Assembly (NCBI GenBank): GCA_964423795.1 | Contig: CAYRGC010000008.1 | Span: forward strand, 1-57,465 | Direction of reading: 5' to 3' | From: CAYRGC01 sp964423795 | GTDB taxonomy: Bacteria > Patescibacteriota > Gracilibacteria > Peribacterales > Peribacteraceae | DNA: 57,465 bases | Part shown: positions 46,473-53,859 of the stretch, piece after piece | Layout of the letters: every line of letters begins with the position of its first letter | Numbering within the stretch: the first letter of the stretch is position 1 | Program-made: the position numbers and the translations under genes | The notes under the pieces: generated by a model | What the model was told of the DNA's origin: nothing | Database searches by the model: none | Seen by the model: only the letters and a program-made list of their open reading frames with translations

Positions 46473-47522
46473 TTACGCTGATGTGGCCTGGCTTCCCCCG
46501 TCGAATAACCTCACACGCCGCACCAGCGAGAAAATGTCGAAAGCATCCTTCCAGCCGAGGATAATGGCATCCTCGCGGTTGGGATCCTGCACCGTGACGG
46601 TCTGCTCGGCTGCATCGACGCCGAGCAGCGCGTACGAGTGACCGACGCGGAAGCGGTACGAGAGCCCCGAGACATGGGAAGACTGCTCTTCCGCTCGCGC
46701 GGTGGAGAACGTGGCGATGTCCCTGCGCGGATCGAAATGCTGCAAATACCCGATCGCCTGTCGCCGGACCTCGCGCGGGGAAGCCGATAGCGACGTCCCC
46801 GTAAGTCCGATCACGGTCGCCCTCGCGTACTTTCCGAGGAGGTATCCGAGGGCTTCGTCGGACATGCCCCCTTGCATGATGGGCCGGATGTTCAGCTTGC
46901 CGTCCGCCCGGTGGAGGGAGATACCCTGCTTGCGCTTCGATCGCACCTCGTGCTTCGCGATCACCGCCTCGAGGATGTGGAAGCCGAGCGGCGCATCCAT
47001 GGTTTCCCCAGTCAATTCATCACGGGAAACGCCGATCTCCTTCCGCGAATACGGACTGCCGAGCGGGACGCGGACCGCCCAGCCGACGAGCGTGCCGCCG
47101 CGATGGATCTCGCGCACGGAACGCTGCACGATCGCGCGAAAGTACGGATAATTCCGGAAGACGCCGAGCGCGGCGACGGCCCAGCAATTGCCGGCCTTGT
47201 ATTGCCGAGGCAGTACTTTCCCGGGGAAAAGTTTCCGAAAGACATCGTCCGGCAGAGTCACCGGCATGCGCATGAGATCGCGCTCGTCGGGAATGAGATC
47301 TTCCTCGGTGACCTCGTACGCGTCCGGAGGAACATCGACGAGGCGACGAACGTCTCCGCGTGCCTTTTCCACCAAATGTCCTACGGGCGGCGTCGACTCG
47401 GGAATGCCGATCGGGCGCGCGACCGGAATCTCTTTCCCCGAGCGTCGCGCGCGGCGGACTTCGTCCGGAGAAACCGGCTTCGCGTCCCAGCGATCCGATG
47501 GATCTGTTGGTCTGATCGGCAT
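46473..47522 (-). CDS. Calpain-like cysteine protease
   Basis: A protein of about 349 residues. The triad of the papain/calpain fold is visible in order: Gln107 and Cys113 in RQYKAGNCWAVAALGVF, His295 in RVGHSYALLGVDA and Asn315 in VQDPNREDA. The motif QxxxGxCW...HxY...xxN is that of calpain-type (clan CA, C2) proteases. There is no signal peptide or membrane segment; it is probably cytoplasmic. TACAAT ends ten bases before the ATG at 47522. Confidence 0.8.
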   Translation of the reverse strand: MPIRPTDPSDRWDAKPVSPDEVRRARRSGKEIPVARPIGIPESTPPVGHLVEKARGDVRRLVDVPPDAYEVTEEDLIPDERDLMRMPVTLPDDVFRKLFPGKVLPRQYKAGNCWAVAALGVFRNYPYFRAIVQRSVREIHRGGTLVGWAVRVPLGSPYSRKEIGVSRDELTGETMDAPLGFHILEAVIAKHEVRSKRKQGISLHRADGKLNIRPIMQGGMSDEALGYLLGKYARATVIGLTGTSLSASPREVRRQAIGYLQHFDPRRDIATFSTARAEEQSSHVSGLSYRFRVGHSYALLGVDAAEQTVTVQDPNREDAIILGWKDAFDIFSLVRRVRLFDGGSQATSA

Positions 47523-47532
47523 TGAATAGACT

Positions 47533-47538
47533 ATTGTA
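47533..47538 (-). promoter_or_regulatory. -10 element TACAAT of the calpain-like gene
   Basis: On the minus strand, ending 10 bases before the ATG at 47522. Confidence 0.5.
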
Positions 47539-47622
47539 CAACTTTTTTCATATTCAGACAATTCATGGATACGAAGAGAAACTTTGCATCAGAAATGCCT
47601 ATGCGGTCGCATTCCTGCACGG

Positions 47623-47628
47623 TACACT
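47623..47628 (+). promoter_or_regulatory. -10 element TACACT of purH
   Basis: TACACT ends 6 bases before the GTG at 47635. Confidence 0.6.
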
Positions 47629-47634
47629 CTTGCC

Positions 47635-49185
47635 GTGACTCGCAGAGCCCTCCTCTCCGTCTCCGACAAGACGGACCTGGTTCCTTTCGCCCGCGCGCTG
47701 CGGGAGGCGGGCTTCGAGATTCTCTCCACGGGCGGCACCTTCAAGGCGCTCGCGGAGGCCGGCATCCCCGTCCGCGGCGTCGAGGAGGTGACGGGATTCC
47801 CCGAGTGCTTCGGCGGCCGGGTGAAGACGATGCACCCGAAGATCATGGGCGGCATCCTCTTCCGCCGCGAGAACGAGGGCGACGTCGCGGAGGCGCGGAA
47901 ACTCGGCATCGAACCGATCGACCTCGTGTGCGTGAACCTCTATCCGTTCGCGAAGACCGCCGCGGACCCGGGCAAGACGCGCTCGGAAATCATCGAGCAG
48001 ATCGATATCGGCGGGCCGACGCTGCTTCGGAGCGCCGCGAAGAACGCCGCGAGCGTCACCGTGCTCTGCGGACCGGAGGACTACGCGACGGTGACGAGCG
48101 AGCTCAAGGAAAACGGCGATACGAAGCCCGAAACCCGTTCCCGCCTCGCCGCGAAGGTCTACCTCCACACCGCCGCGTACGACGCTCTGATCGCGCAGAC
48201 GCTTTCGGACGGCAAGCACGGCGGCGTGATGTTCACGAACGGCGAGGAACTCCGCTACGGCGAGAACCCGCACCAATGGGGCGAGTACTACCGGGTCTTG
48301 AGTCCTGAGTCATCAGTCACGGGTTCTCACGACTCACGACTCACGACTCACGACTCCTGGGGCCATCTTCATCAGGGCAAAGCACTCAGCTACCTCAACA
48401 TCCTCGACGCCGACGCGGCATGGACGGCCGTCACGGAGTTCGCCGAACCCACCGCGGTGTTCGTGAAGCACGCGAACCCCTCGGGCATCGCGTCGCACGA
48501 AAGGATCGAGGAGGCGTTCCAGCGGGCGTACGACACCGACCGCCTCTCGGCCTTCGGCGTCATCATCGCGCTCAACCGCGACTGCACGGCGGACATCGCG
48601 CAGCGCGTGCTCGACCAGAAGATCTTCGTGGAGGTGATCGTCACCCCGGGGTACGAACCAAAGGCCCTCGAAATCCTCAAGCAGAAGCCGAATATCCGCG
48701 TCATCACGCAGACGCGAAACGGTACCGCCAAGATCCAGTACCGCTCCGTGAAGGGCGGCATGCTCGTCCAGAATCTGGATGACCGGGTGGTGACGGAAAA
48801 CGACCTGAAAGTGGTGAGCAAGAAACAGCCGACGCCAGAGCAGATCAAAGACCTCCTCTTCGCCTGGTCGGCGGTGAAGTTCTGCAAAAGCAACGCCATC
48901 GCCTTCGCGAAGGACCGCGTCACCGTCGGCCTCGGCACGGGGCAGACGAGCCGCGTGGACTCCACCTGGATCGCGAGCAAGCGCGCCGGCGACCGCGCGA
49001 AGGGCGCCGTGATGGCGAGCGACGCGTTCTTCCCCTTCCCGGACTCCGTGGAAGAGGCGGCCAAGCACGGCATCGCCGCGATCATCCAGCCGGGAGGCTC
49101 CATCCGCGACGCCGAGGTGTTCGCGAAAGCCGACGAACTCGGCCTCGTGATGGTGACGACGGGTGTGCGGGCATTCCGGCACTAA
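47635..49185 (+). CDS. purH: PurH, bifunctional AICAR transformylase/IMP cyclohydrolase
   Basis: PurH carries out the last two steps of purine synthesis, to IMP. The protein of about 516 residues is full length: RRALLSVSDKTDLVPFARAL, STGGTFKALAEAGI, VKTMHPKIMGGILF in the cyclohydrolase half; RYGENPHQWGEYY, VFVKHANPSGIA, AFGVIIALNR and VTVGLGTGQTSRVDS in the transformylase half. Between GEYYRV and GHLHQGKALSYLN it carries an in-frame insertion (LSPESSVTGSHDSRLTTHDS) encoded by a repeat element. A second, diverged copy of its last codons lies at 50400-50435. No other pur gene is visible in the window. Confidence 0.97.
   Translation: MTRRALLSVSDKTDLVPFARALREAGFEILSTGGTFKALAEAGIPVRGVEEVTGFPECFGGRVKTMHPKIMGGILFRRENEGDVAEARKLGIEPIDLVCVNLYPFAKTAADPGKTRSEIIEQIDIGGPTLLRSAAKNAASVTVLCGPEDYATVTSELKENGDTKPETRSRLAAKVYLHTAAYDALIAQTLSDGKHGGVMFTNGEELRYGENPHQWGEYYRVLSPESSVTGSHDSRLTTHDSWGHLHQGKALSYLNILDADAAWTAVTEFAEPTAVFVKHANPSGIASHERIEEAFQRAYDTDRLSAFGVIIALNRDCTADIAQRVLDQKIFVEVIVTPGYEPKALEILKQKPNIRVITQTRNGTAKIQYRSVKGGMLVQNLDDRVVTENDLKVVSKKQPTPEQIKDLLFAWSAVKFCKSNAIAFAKDRVTVGLGTGQTSRVDSTWIASKRAGDRAKGAVMASDAFFPFPDSVEEAAKHGIAAIIQPGGSIRDAEVFAKADELGLVMVTTGVRAFRH
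48298..48358. repeat. GAGTCNT inverted repeat inserted in frame in purH
   Basis: Left arm TTGAGTC, CTGAGTC, ATCAGTC; right arm TCACGAC four times, then TCC. The 61-base insertion keeps the frame and encodes PESSVT...THDSW, like the element in secA. Confidence 0.9.
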
Positions 49186-49188
49186 TTC

Positions 49189-50343
49189 TCATAAACGCCT
49201 CATAGCCCCGGGAATCGCATCGAATTCGTGATCAATGACCAAATCAACTAATCTAAACCGCTCTACTCCGCGATCCAGCGCGTCATGAAGCTCATGAATA
49301 ATTTGCTGATAGGTCCGTTCATACCTATTGCTGATCGCCTCTGTTCGCCGATAAATGTCATCATGAATATCACGGAGCTGCTTTTTTTGTTCCGCACTCG
49401 GTTTCTCGACAGTATGGGGTGGACCCAGTTCCTGGATGCGCTCTGCCAAGAGATTCAGATGAGGAAACTTTTTTCTGTGTTCCGAGGAAGGCATACGTGA
49501 AAAATATGGCGCGTACAGGTTCGGCAATGGATAGCTGGAAGACCTAAACAAATATTTCTGCATGCGGTCGTTTTTGGACTCCCCTTCGTCATTCTCGATC
49601 AGATTTTCGGGTTCAGTGGAAAGATGGGCAGCCAATTCCTCCCGGATGACGGTATTCGCGTATTCCCGAACAAGAACACTGTAATCCTCCTCGAGGCGCT
49701 CGATAGGCCAACGGCGGGCATGCAGATCCCGCGCATAGAATGCGCGGCTGAATTCCTCGGACCGCTCGCCGAGACGCGTCGGTTGGATGTATTGATGCAC
49801 GAATTCATGTTCCATGGTTTTCGCGTGCTCGGAAGACGCAATCTTCACTAGGGAGATATGACGGTGCATATCGCCATAGCTCGGATGAATCATGGACCAT
49901 CCGTTCACACGGTCGGATTTCGGGCATCCCAACTCTTCCAGGTCCGCCGCCTCGCCGAGGAGACAGATGCCGTACGCCCGCACTTCCCATGCCAACGATC
50001 CCGCAGGCGCATGCCCCGTGAGCGAATGGAAGGCATCAACTGGCGTCGGATGCCGATCAATGAAATCTTTAATGAGTCTTGCCTTTTGCATGCGCGCATT
50101 CATCTCTTTTCGAACGGGATCCGGGAAACTTTCCGCCATCGTCGCGAACTCCATCTCGAACTCTGACATCTTCCAGTTCACTTCCAAAACCTCTTCAAAA
50201 CGACGACGCCATTGGTTATCGGATCTGGGAGTAAGAAATACGTTGACGATGCGTGTCAGCATTCCATCCACGGGCATCCTTACTGACGATGAGGATTGCA
50301 ACTCTTTGGCTTCTTCCTGCCTGTTTTTGCTCTCAGCAGTCAT
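49189..50343 (-). CDS. Putative HExxH metalloprotease-like protein
   Basis: A 384-residue soluble protein. HEFVH (about residue 179, in AKTMEHEFVHQYIQP) is the HExxH zinc motif of metallopeptidases; a third ligand (Glu or His downstream) is not certain. The N-terminal 40 residues look disordered. Codon usage is more AT-rich than the neighbours. It is convergent with purH with a 3-base gap and is the only gene between purH and the purH-tail copy at 50400. TATACT ends six bases before the ATG at 50343. Confidence 0.7.
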   Translation of the reverse strand: MTAESKNRQEEAKELQSSSSVRMPVDGMLTRIVNVFLTPRSDNQWRRRFEEVLEVNWKMSEFEMEFATMAESFPDPVRKEMNARMQKARLIKDFIDRHPTPVDAFHSLTGHAPAGSLAWEVRAYGICLLGEAADLEELGCPKSDRVNGWSMIHPSYGDMHRHISLVKIASSEHAKTMEHEFVHQYIQPTRLGERSEEFSRAFYARDLHARRWPIERLEEDYSVLVREYANTVIREELAAHLSTEPENLIENDEGESKNDRMQKYLFRSSSYPLPNLYAPYFSRMPSSEHRKKFPHLNLLAERIQELGPPHTVEKPSAEQKKQLRDIHDDIYRRTEAISNRYERTYQQIIHELHDALDRGVERFRLVDLVIDHEFDAIPGAMRRL

Positions 50344-50349
50344 CTTCAC

Positions 50350-50355
50350 AGTATA
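50350..50355 (-). promoter_or_regulatory. -10 element TATACT of the HExxH gene
   Basis: On the minus strand TATACT ends 6 bases before the ATG at 50343. Confidence 0.6.
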
Positions 50356-50399
50356 GCGTCTTCGCGCCGGTAAAACCATGAGATTAACGGGCCAATTTC

Positions 50400-50435
50400 T
50401 TGGTCACGACCGGGGTGCGGGCGTTCAGGCATTGA
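50400..50435 (+). pseudogene. Remnant copy of the purH 3' end
   Basis: Read in frame this gives LVTTGVRAFRH and a stop; purH ends MVTTGVRAFRH and a stop. Ten residues are identical, yet most codons differ by synonymous changes (GTC for GTG, ACC for ACG, GGG for GGT, GCG for GCA, AGG for CGG, CAT for CAC, TGA for TAA), so it is not a recent copy of this purH. A large hairpin follows nine bases later. Confidence 0.8.
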
Positions 50436-50443
50436 TCGAATCA

Positions 50444-50531
50444 CCGCCGCACGGACGAAGCCATGCGGCTACGTCGATCGTGAAAATTTCGTAGCCGCAT
50501 CCCCTTCGCGGGTGCGGCGGCGATAATTTTT
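50444..50531 (+). terminator. Long hairpin with T-run after the purH-tail copy
   Basis: CCGCCGCAC (50444-50452) pairs with GTGCGGCGG (50512-50520); inside, CGAAG pairs with CTTCG and ATGCGGCTACG with CGTAGCCGCAT around a 16-base loop; ATAATTTTTG follows. It sits where a terminator of the displaced purH end would be. There is no other plus-strand gene for it. Confidence 0.7.
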
Positions 50532-50581
50532 GACGTACATATCAATCAATGCTGTAACCTCTGAACATCACCCGTTTACCC

Positions 50582-50587
50582 TACGAT
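50582..50587 (+). promoter_or_regulatory. -10-like TACGAT
   Basis: TACGAT ends 9 bases before the ATG at 50597. Confidence 0.4.
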
Positions 50588-50596
50588 CATCTACCC

Positions 50597-50818
50597 ATGG
50601 AATGGTATTCACGATCGGCCTGTTTGGCAGTCGGAGCTCTCGCCGTCTACACGCCCGTTTTGCAATCTCCGAGTCTCGAGATTCATCCTTCTACGGAAGT
50701 TCTCATCTTAGGACTGACACAGCAGGTGGCAGGTGCACTCATCGGTATCTTTGGCATGCTCGCCAAGAAAAACGCTCGTGTTTTCTCTGCGACGCAATCT
50801 CCTGCGACGTCTTCGTAA
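50597..50818 (+). CDS. Small membrane protein
   Basis: A 73-residue protein with two hydrophobic stretches (ACLAVGALAVYTPVL about 8-22, VLILGLTQQVAGALIGIFGM about 35-54) and a polar tail. No family recognised. After it comes a CCTTCGTCAGGCTCAGGATC stretch like the common intergenic repeat, then recR on the other strand. Confidence 0.5.
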   Translation: MEWYSRSACLAVGALAVYTPVLQSPSLEIHPSTEVLILGLTQQVAGALIGIFGMLAKKNARVFSATQSPATSS

Positions 50819-50909
50819 TATCCGAAGCCAGATGTCTTCGCCCCGCGATCGTCTCTCTCAGGATGACCCTTCGTCAGGCTCAGGATCACACTTGGAAATT
50901 TCTTAGCAA

Positions 50910-51506
50910 TCAGAGATTCCTCCTTCCCGCGAGAGCTTCGCGGAGCGTCACCTGGTCGGCGAATTCGATGTCCGCGCCCATGGGGAGCCCGTGCGCGAGG
51001 CGCGTGATCTTCGGCACGTACTGCTGCACCTGGAGACGGATGTAGCTCGCGGTGGCTTCGCCCTCCACGTCCGGATTCGTGGCGACGACGATCTCCTGGA
51101 TGCCGCCCTCCTTCGCGCGCGCGACGAGCTCGCGCATCTTGAGCTGCTCGGGCCCCATGCCGTCGATGGGCGAGAGCACGCCGTGGAGCACGTGGTAGAG
51201 GCCCTTGTATCCGGCCTTCTCGAACGCCACGACCTCGAGCGGGTCCTCGACGACGAGGATCGTCGCACGGTCGCGGCCCGGATCGCGGCAGATCGGACAA
51301 AGCTCGTCGACCGTCACCATTTGGCAGGTATGGCAGAACTTGAGCTCGCGTTTGAGGTCGAGCAGCGCCTGGCCGAGCTTCTCGGGCGAGGCGCGGGAAC
51401 TGCGGATCAGGTGGAACGTCAGGCGCTCGGCGCTCTTGGGGCCGATGCCCGGAAGCTTGCTGAATTCCTCGATGAGCCGTTGGATTTGGGGAGGAAGAAG
51501 GGACAT
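50910..51506 (-). CDS. recR: RecR recombination mediator
   Basis: A 198-residue protein: helix-hairpin-helix FSKLPGIGPKSAERLTFHL, the four-cysteine zinc motif CHTC...CPIC (Cys58, 61, 70, 73), the Toprim domain (TILVVEDPLEVVAFEKAG, EIVVATNPDVEGEATASYI), and SHGLP-type ending (RLAHGLPMGADIEFADQVTL). RecR works with RecO or RecF in loading RecA at gaps. The upstream octad repeat arm ends four bases before the ATG. Confidence 0.97.
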   Translation of the reverse strand: MSLLPPQIQRLIEEFSKLPGIGPKSAERLTFHLIRSSRASPEKLGQALLDLKRELKFCHTCQMVTVDELCPICRDPGRDRATILVVEDPLEVVAFEKAGYKGLYHVLHGVLSPIDGMGPEQLKMRELVARAKEGGIQEIVVATNPDVEGEATASYIRLQVQQYVPKITRLAHGLPMGADIEFADQVTLREALAGRRNL

Positions 51507-51510
51507 GGGG

Positions 51511-51600
51511 ATTGGAGTACTAGAGTACTGGAATACTGGGGAAAGAGACGAGCAGTCGGACTCCTTTTGTCCCAGTACTCCGGTATTCCAGTCCCTATTC
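51511..51600. repeat. Tandem-arm inverted repeat, GGAATACT family
   Basis: Left arm 51511-51541 (ATTGGAGTACTAGAGTACTG, GAATACTGGGG), spacer of about 29 bases, right arm 51571-51600 (CCCAGTACTCCGGTATTCCA, GTCCCTATTC). It fills the gap between smpB and recR, both minus, starting at the smpB stop codon. Confidence 0.85.
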
Positions 51601-52035
51601 CTCCCTCCCCTCCCGCAACCTCCTCCCCGTCTCGCGCTCCTTGATCGCCTGACGCTTGTCGAGCTTCTTGCGCCCCCGCGCGACGGCGATCGTGACCTTC
51701 ACGTAGCGTCCCGCGTGCACCTCGAGCGGGATGAGCGCCATGCCCTTCTCCGCGACGGCGCGCTCGAGCTTCGCCGACTCCGCTTTTTTGAGCAGGAGGA
51801 GACGGTCGCGCGTGTCGGCATGGGGCTGCTCGGGACCGGCGTAGGCGTACCTGGAGATCTTCGCGTTCTTGAGGACGGGCTTGCCCCCGAGGAACGAGAC
51901 GTAGGATCCCGCCAGGTTCACGTGGCCCATGCGGCAGCTCTTCGCTTCGCCGCCGGTCAGCTCGATACCGGCCTCCACTTTCTCGAGGAGGTCGTAGTCG
52001 TAGCGTGCCCGGCGATTGACCGCGACGGTCTTCAT
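51595..52035 (-). CDS. smpB: SmpB, tmRNA-binding protein
   Basis: SmpB carries tmRNA to stalled ribosomes. The protein of about 146 residues begins MKTVAVNRRARYDYDLLEKV, then GIELTGGEAKSCRMGHVNL, LLLKKAESAKLERAVAEKGM, VHAGRYVKVTIAVARGRKKL and DKRQAIKERE, all standard. I chose the ATG at 52035; TATCCT ends eight bases before it. Confidence 0.96.
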   Translation of the reverse strand: MKTVAVNRRARYDYDLLEKVEAGIELTGGEAKSCRMGHVNLAGSYVSFLGGKPVLKNAKISRYAYAGPEQPHADTRDRLLLLKKAESAKLERAVAEKGMALIPLEVHAGRYVKVTIAVARGRKKLDKRQAIKERETGRRLREGREE

Positions 52036-52043
52036 CGCGGGAG

Positions 52044-52049
52044 AGGATA
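52044..52049 (-). promoter_or_regulatory. -10-like TATCCT of smpB
   Basis: On the minus strand, ending 8 bases before the ATG at 52035. Confidence 0.45.
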
Positions 52050-52125
52050 CGGCTTTTCGGCGCCGCTGCGCAGGGAAAACCTCTTTTTGATCTTCCGGCT
52101 GGGAAAAAACGGGGCGCCCGTTTTC

Positions 52126-52153
52126 TTGACAATTTGTAAAAATTGCATAAAAT
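52126..52153 (+). promoter_or_regulatory. Strong sigma-70 promoter, TTGACA / TAAAAT
   Basis: A perfect -35 TTGACA, 16-base AT-rich spacer, TAAAAT. It is the best full promoter in the window and drives the short transcription unit ending at 52298. Confidence 0.85.
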
Positions 52154-52159
52154 GATTGG

Positions 52160-52298
52160 GTCAGATGCATTTCGCCTTCTGGCAGACCCTGGATATTCCG
52201 ATCGCGTATCTAGCGTCTGCCAGAACGACGAGCTCCCTGTGAGTATCGTGCACCTGGCGCAAATCTAGGACCGTCATCTCTGATGACGGTCTTATTTT
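52160..52298 (+). ncRNA. Candidate structured small RNA or tiny ORF transcript
   Basis: Between the promoter at 52126-52153 and the terminator at 52269-52298 lies about 140 bases with no recognised gene. A perfect 11-bp inverted repeat, TTCTGGCAGAC at 52177-52187 with GTCTGCCAGAA, and a pairing of ATTTCGCC (about 52169) with GGCGCAAAT (about 52257) would give a closed structured RNA. It does not match 4.5S, 6S or tmRNA cores I know. A 25-codon ORF (52165-52242, MHFAFWQTLDIPIAYLASAR...) overlaps it, so a small protein is the alternative. Confidence 0.6.
52269..52298 (+). terminator. Terminator of the small transcript
   Basis: GACCGTCATC, TCT, GATGACGGTC: a perfect 10-bp stem followed by TTATTTT. 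Confidence 0.9.
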
Positions 52299-53068
52299 CA
52301 AACGAGCCGAAGCAGCCGCAGGAGCTCCTGGCCCCAGAGAAGCGTGATCACTCCCCCGCACGCGAGGAACGGACCGAACGCGAGCTTCCCCGCGAGCGTG
52401 GTTTTGCGCAGCAGGAGCAATACCGAGGCGACGAGCGCGCCGATCATGTACGCGAGCCCCACCGCGACGCACGCGAGCATCGGGGAACCGAGCAGGGCGG
52501 CGATGCCCGCCGCGAGGAAGATGTCTCCGCTGCCGAGCCACTGGCCGCGGCTGAGGATCCACTGGGCGAGGAAGAAACCCGTCACGCCAGCGACGGCGAA
52601 GAACAGGTCGCTCAAGGCCTCGGCCGTGAGCGGGCCGCGCAGCAGCGCGAAGGCCGCCGCCGTGAGGATGAAGGGCACGCTGAGGGCATCGGGAACCATG
52701 CCGGTGCGCGCATCGATGATCGCGAGCAGCAGCAGGAGCCAGAGCGCGAGGCCGAGGAACAGCGCCGCGGGCAATCCGGACGCGAGGGAGATGGCGGCGA
52801 GCGCGATGCACGTTGACGACGCCTCGACGAACGGATACTGGATCGAGATGGCGTCCCGGCACGTTCTGCAGCGCGCCCCGAGCGCGACGTAGCTGAGGAC
52901 GGGAACGAGCTCGAACCAGCGGAGCGTACGCCCGCAGCGCGGGCATCCGGAACGTCCGCCGACGCCTCTGCCCTCGGGCACGCGGTAGATGAGGACGTTG
53001 CCGAAACTCCCCAGCGCGGCGCCGCAGAGGGCGACGAAGACGAGGAAGGGAAGGTCGAACGCAGGCAC
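52298..53068 (-). CDS. pilD: Prepilin peptidase (PilD/GspO)
   Basis: The membrane aspartic protease that cuts and methylates prepilins, 256 residues. The N-terminal two-CxxC zinc region (Cys42, Cys45, Cys67, Cys70), about seven membrane spans, and the catalytic pair Asp119 (AIIDARTGMVPD) and Asp182 (WLGSGDIF) are all visible. Its substrates should be the pilins at 37345-41883. It lies 8 kb from the rest of the pilus genes. The cut of its 3' end at 52298 touches the terminator of the facing small transcript. Confidence 0.95.
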   Translation of the reverse strand: MPAFDLPFLVFVALCGAALGSFGNVLIYRVPEGRGVGGRSGCPRCGRTLRWFELVPVLSYVALGARCRTCRDAISIQYPFVEASSTCIALAAISLASGLPAALFLGLALWLLLLLAIIDARTGMVPDALSVPFILTAAAFALLRGPLTAEALSDLFFAVAGVTGFFLAQWILSRGQWLGSGDIFLAAGIAALLGSPMLACVAVGLAYMIGALVASVLLLLRKTTLAGKLAFGPFLACGGVITLLWGQELLRLLRLV

Positions 53069-53110
53069 GTGCCTAGCTTGGCAGAGACGACAGTCGGCCG
53101 GAAGACGAGC

Positions 53111-53764
53111 TTACGCGGCGCTCTCCGCACGCCGCTTGCGGCGCAGGCGCAGGCGCTCCGTGCTGGCGCCGAACGCGGCGGCGGCGGCCATCATGACGCC
53201 GACACCCGACTTGGGGAGACTCTTTCCGTGCGGGACGGACGGCATGGACTTCGTCACGACCGGCGTCTCGGGACGGACGAACGCCTTCTGGCTGCTCCAC
53301 GACGAGGACGCTTTGGACGAGGCCGCGGACCAGGAGCTCATCGACGACGAACCGGCGGTGCCGAGAATGGCCTTCGCGGCTTCACCGACGCCTTTCAAAC
53401 CACCAGTCGTCGCGGCAGACGATACCGTCGCGGAAGAAGCCTGGGAGGACGCCGCGCCGTGCAGCGGGTCGATGCGCGACGGCGCGGACCACGCCGCGTC
53501 GGAGATCGCGGAGGACGACGCGGCAAACCGCTCGGCGATCTCGCGGTTACGGGCCTGTTGGCGCCGGGCATCGATATCGCCCGTGACGTTCAGGTTCGTT
53601 TGAGCCTGGTTCTCCACGCCCGGAGCAGTCGGCAGCGCAACCCACGCCTCAAGGCGGGGCGAAACGAGGAGGAAGGCCTCATAGACGATGACCGCGACGG
53701 CCGCGCCGGCGCACGCGCCGAGCAGCTGCTTCCAAAGAGGGGTGGTGTGTGTGTGCGTGGACAT
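53111..53764 (-). CDS. Membrane or surface protein with LPXTG-like end
   Basis: A 217-residue protein: an N-terminal membrane segment (about 12-33), a low-complexity Ser/Ala-rich middle, then LPKSGVGVMMAAAAAFG and a basic end (RLRLRRKRRAES). The motif LPxSG, hydrophobic stretch and arginine tail have the order of a sortase sorting signal, though the hydrophobic part is short and no sortase is visible here. Function unknown. TATACT ends eight bases before the ATG. Confidence 0.65.
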   Translation of the reverse strand: MSTHTHTTPLWKQLLGACAGAAVAVIVYEAFLLVSPRLEAWVALPTAPGVENQAQTNLNVTGDIDARRQQARNREIAERFAASSSAISDAAWSAPSRIDPLHGAASSQASSATVSSAATTGGLKGVGEAAKAILGTAGSSSMSSWSAASSKASSSWSSQKAFVRPETPVVTKSMPSVPHGKSLPKSGVGVMMAAAAAFGASTERLRLRRKRRAESAA

Positions 53765-53772
53765 ATCCCGTC

Positions 53773-53778
53773 AGTATA
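53773..53778 (-). promoter_or_regulatory. -10 element TATACT, leaderless start
   Basis: On the minus strand TGCTATACT (extended -10) ends 8 bases before the ATG at 53764. Confidence 0.6.
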
Positions 53779-53859
53779 GCAGAAAATGCCTGTTTGAGGA
53801 AGCCTTCTTGGCATCCTGGCGTCTTCTGCGTCTTCGTCTGAAGAAAGACCGGCAGGACC

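Noticed and set aside
48298..48358. Considered as a frameshift or assembly artefact in purH
   Set aside because: The 61-base insertion and flanks keep the frame and the PurH motifs continue on both sides; the same peptide occurs in secA.
49189..50343. Looked for an integrase or transposase that could explain the purH-end duplication
   Set aside because: The only gene between the copies is an HExxH-type protein; no recombinase motif (R..HxxR..Y, DDE or serine catalytic site) was seen.
52160..52298. Considered as 4.5S, 6S or tmRNA
   Set aside because: The conserved cores (GGAAGCAGC-type loop, 6S bubble, tmRNA tRNA-like ends) were not found.
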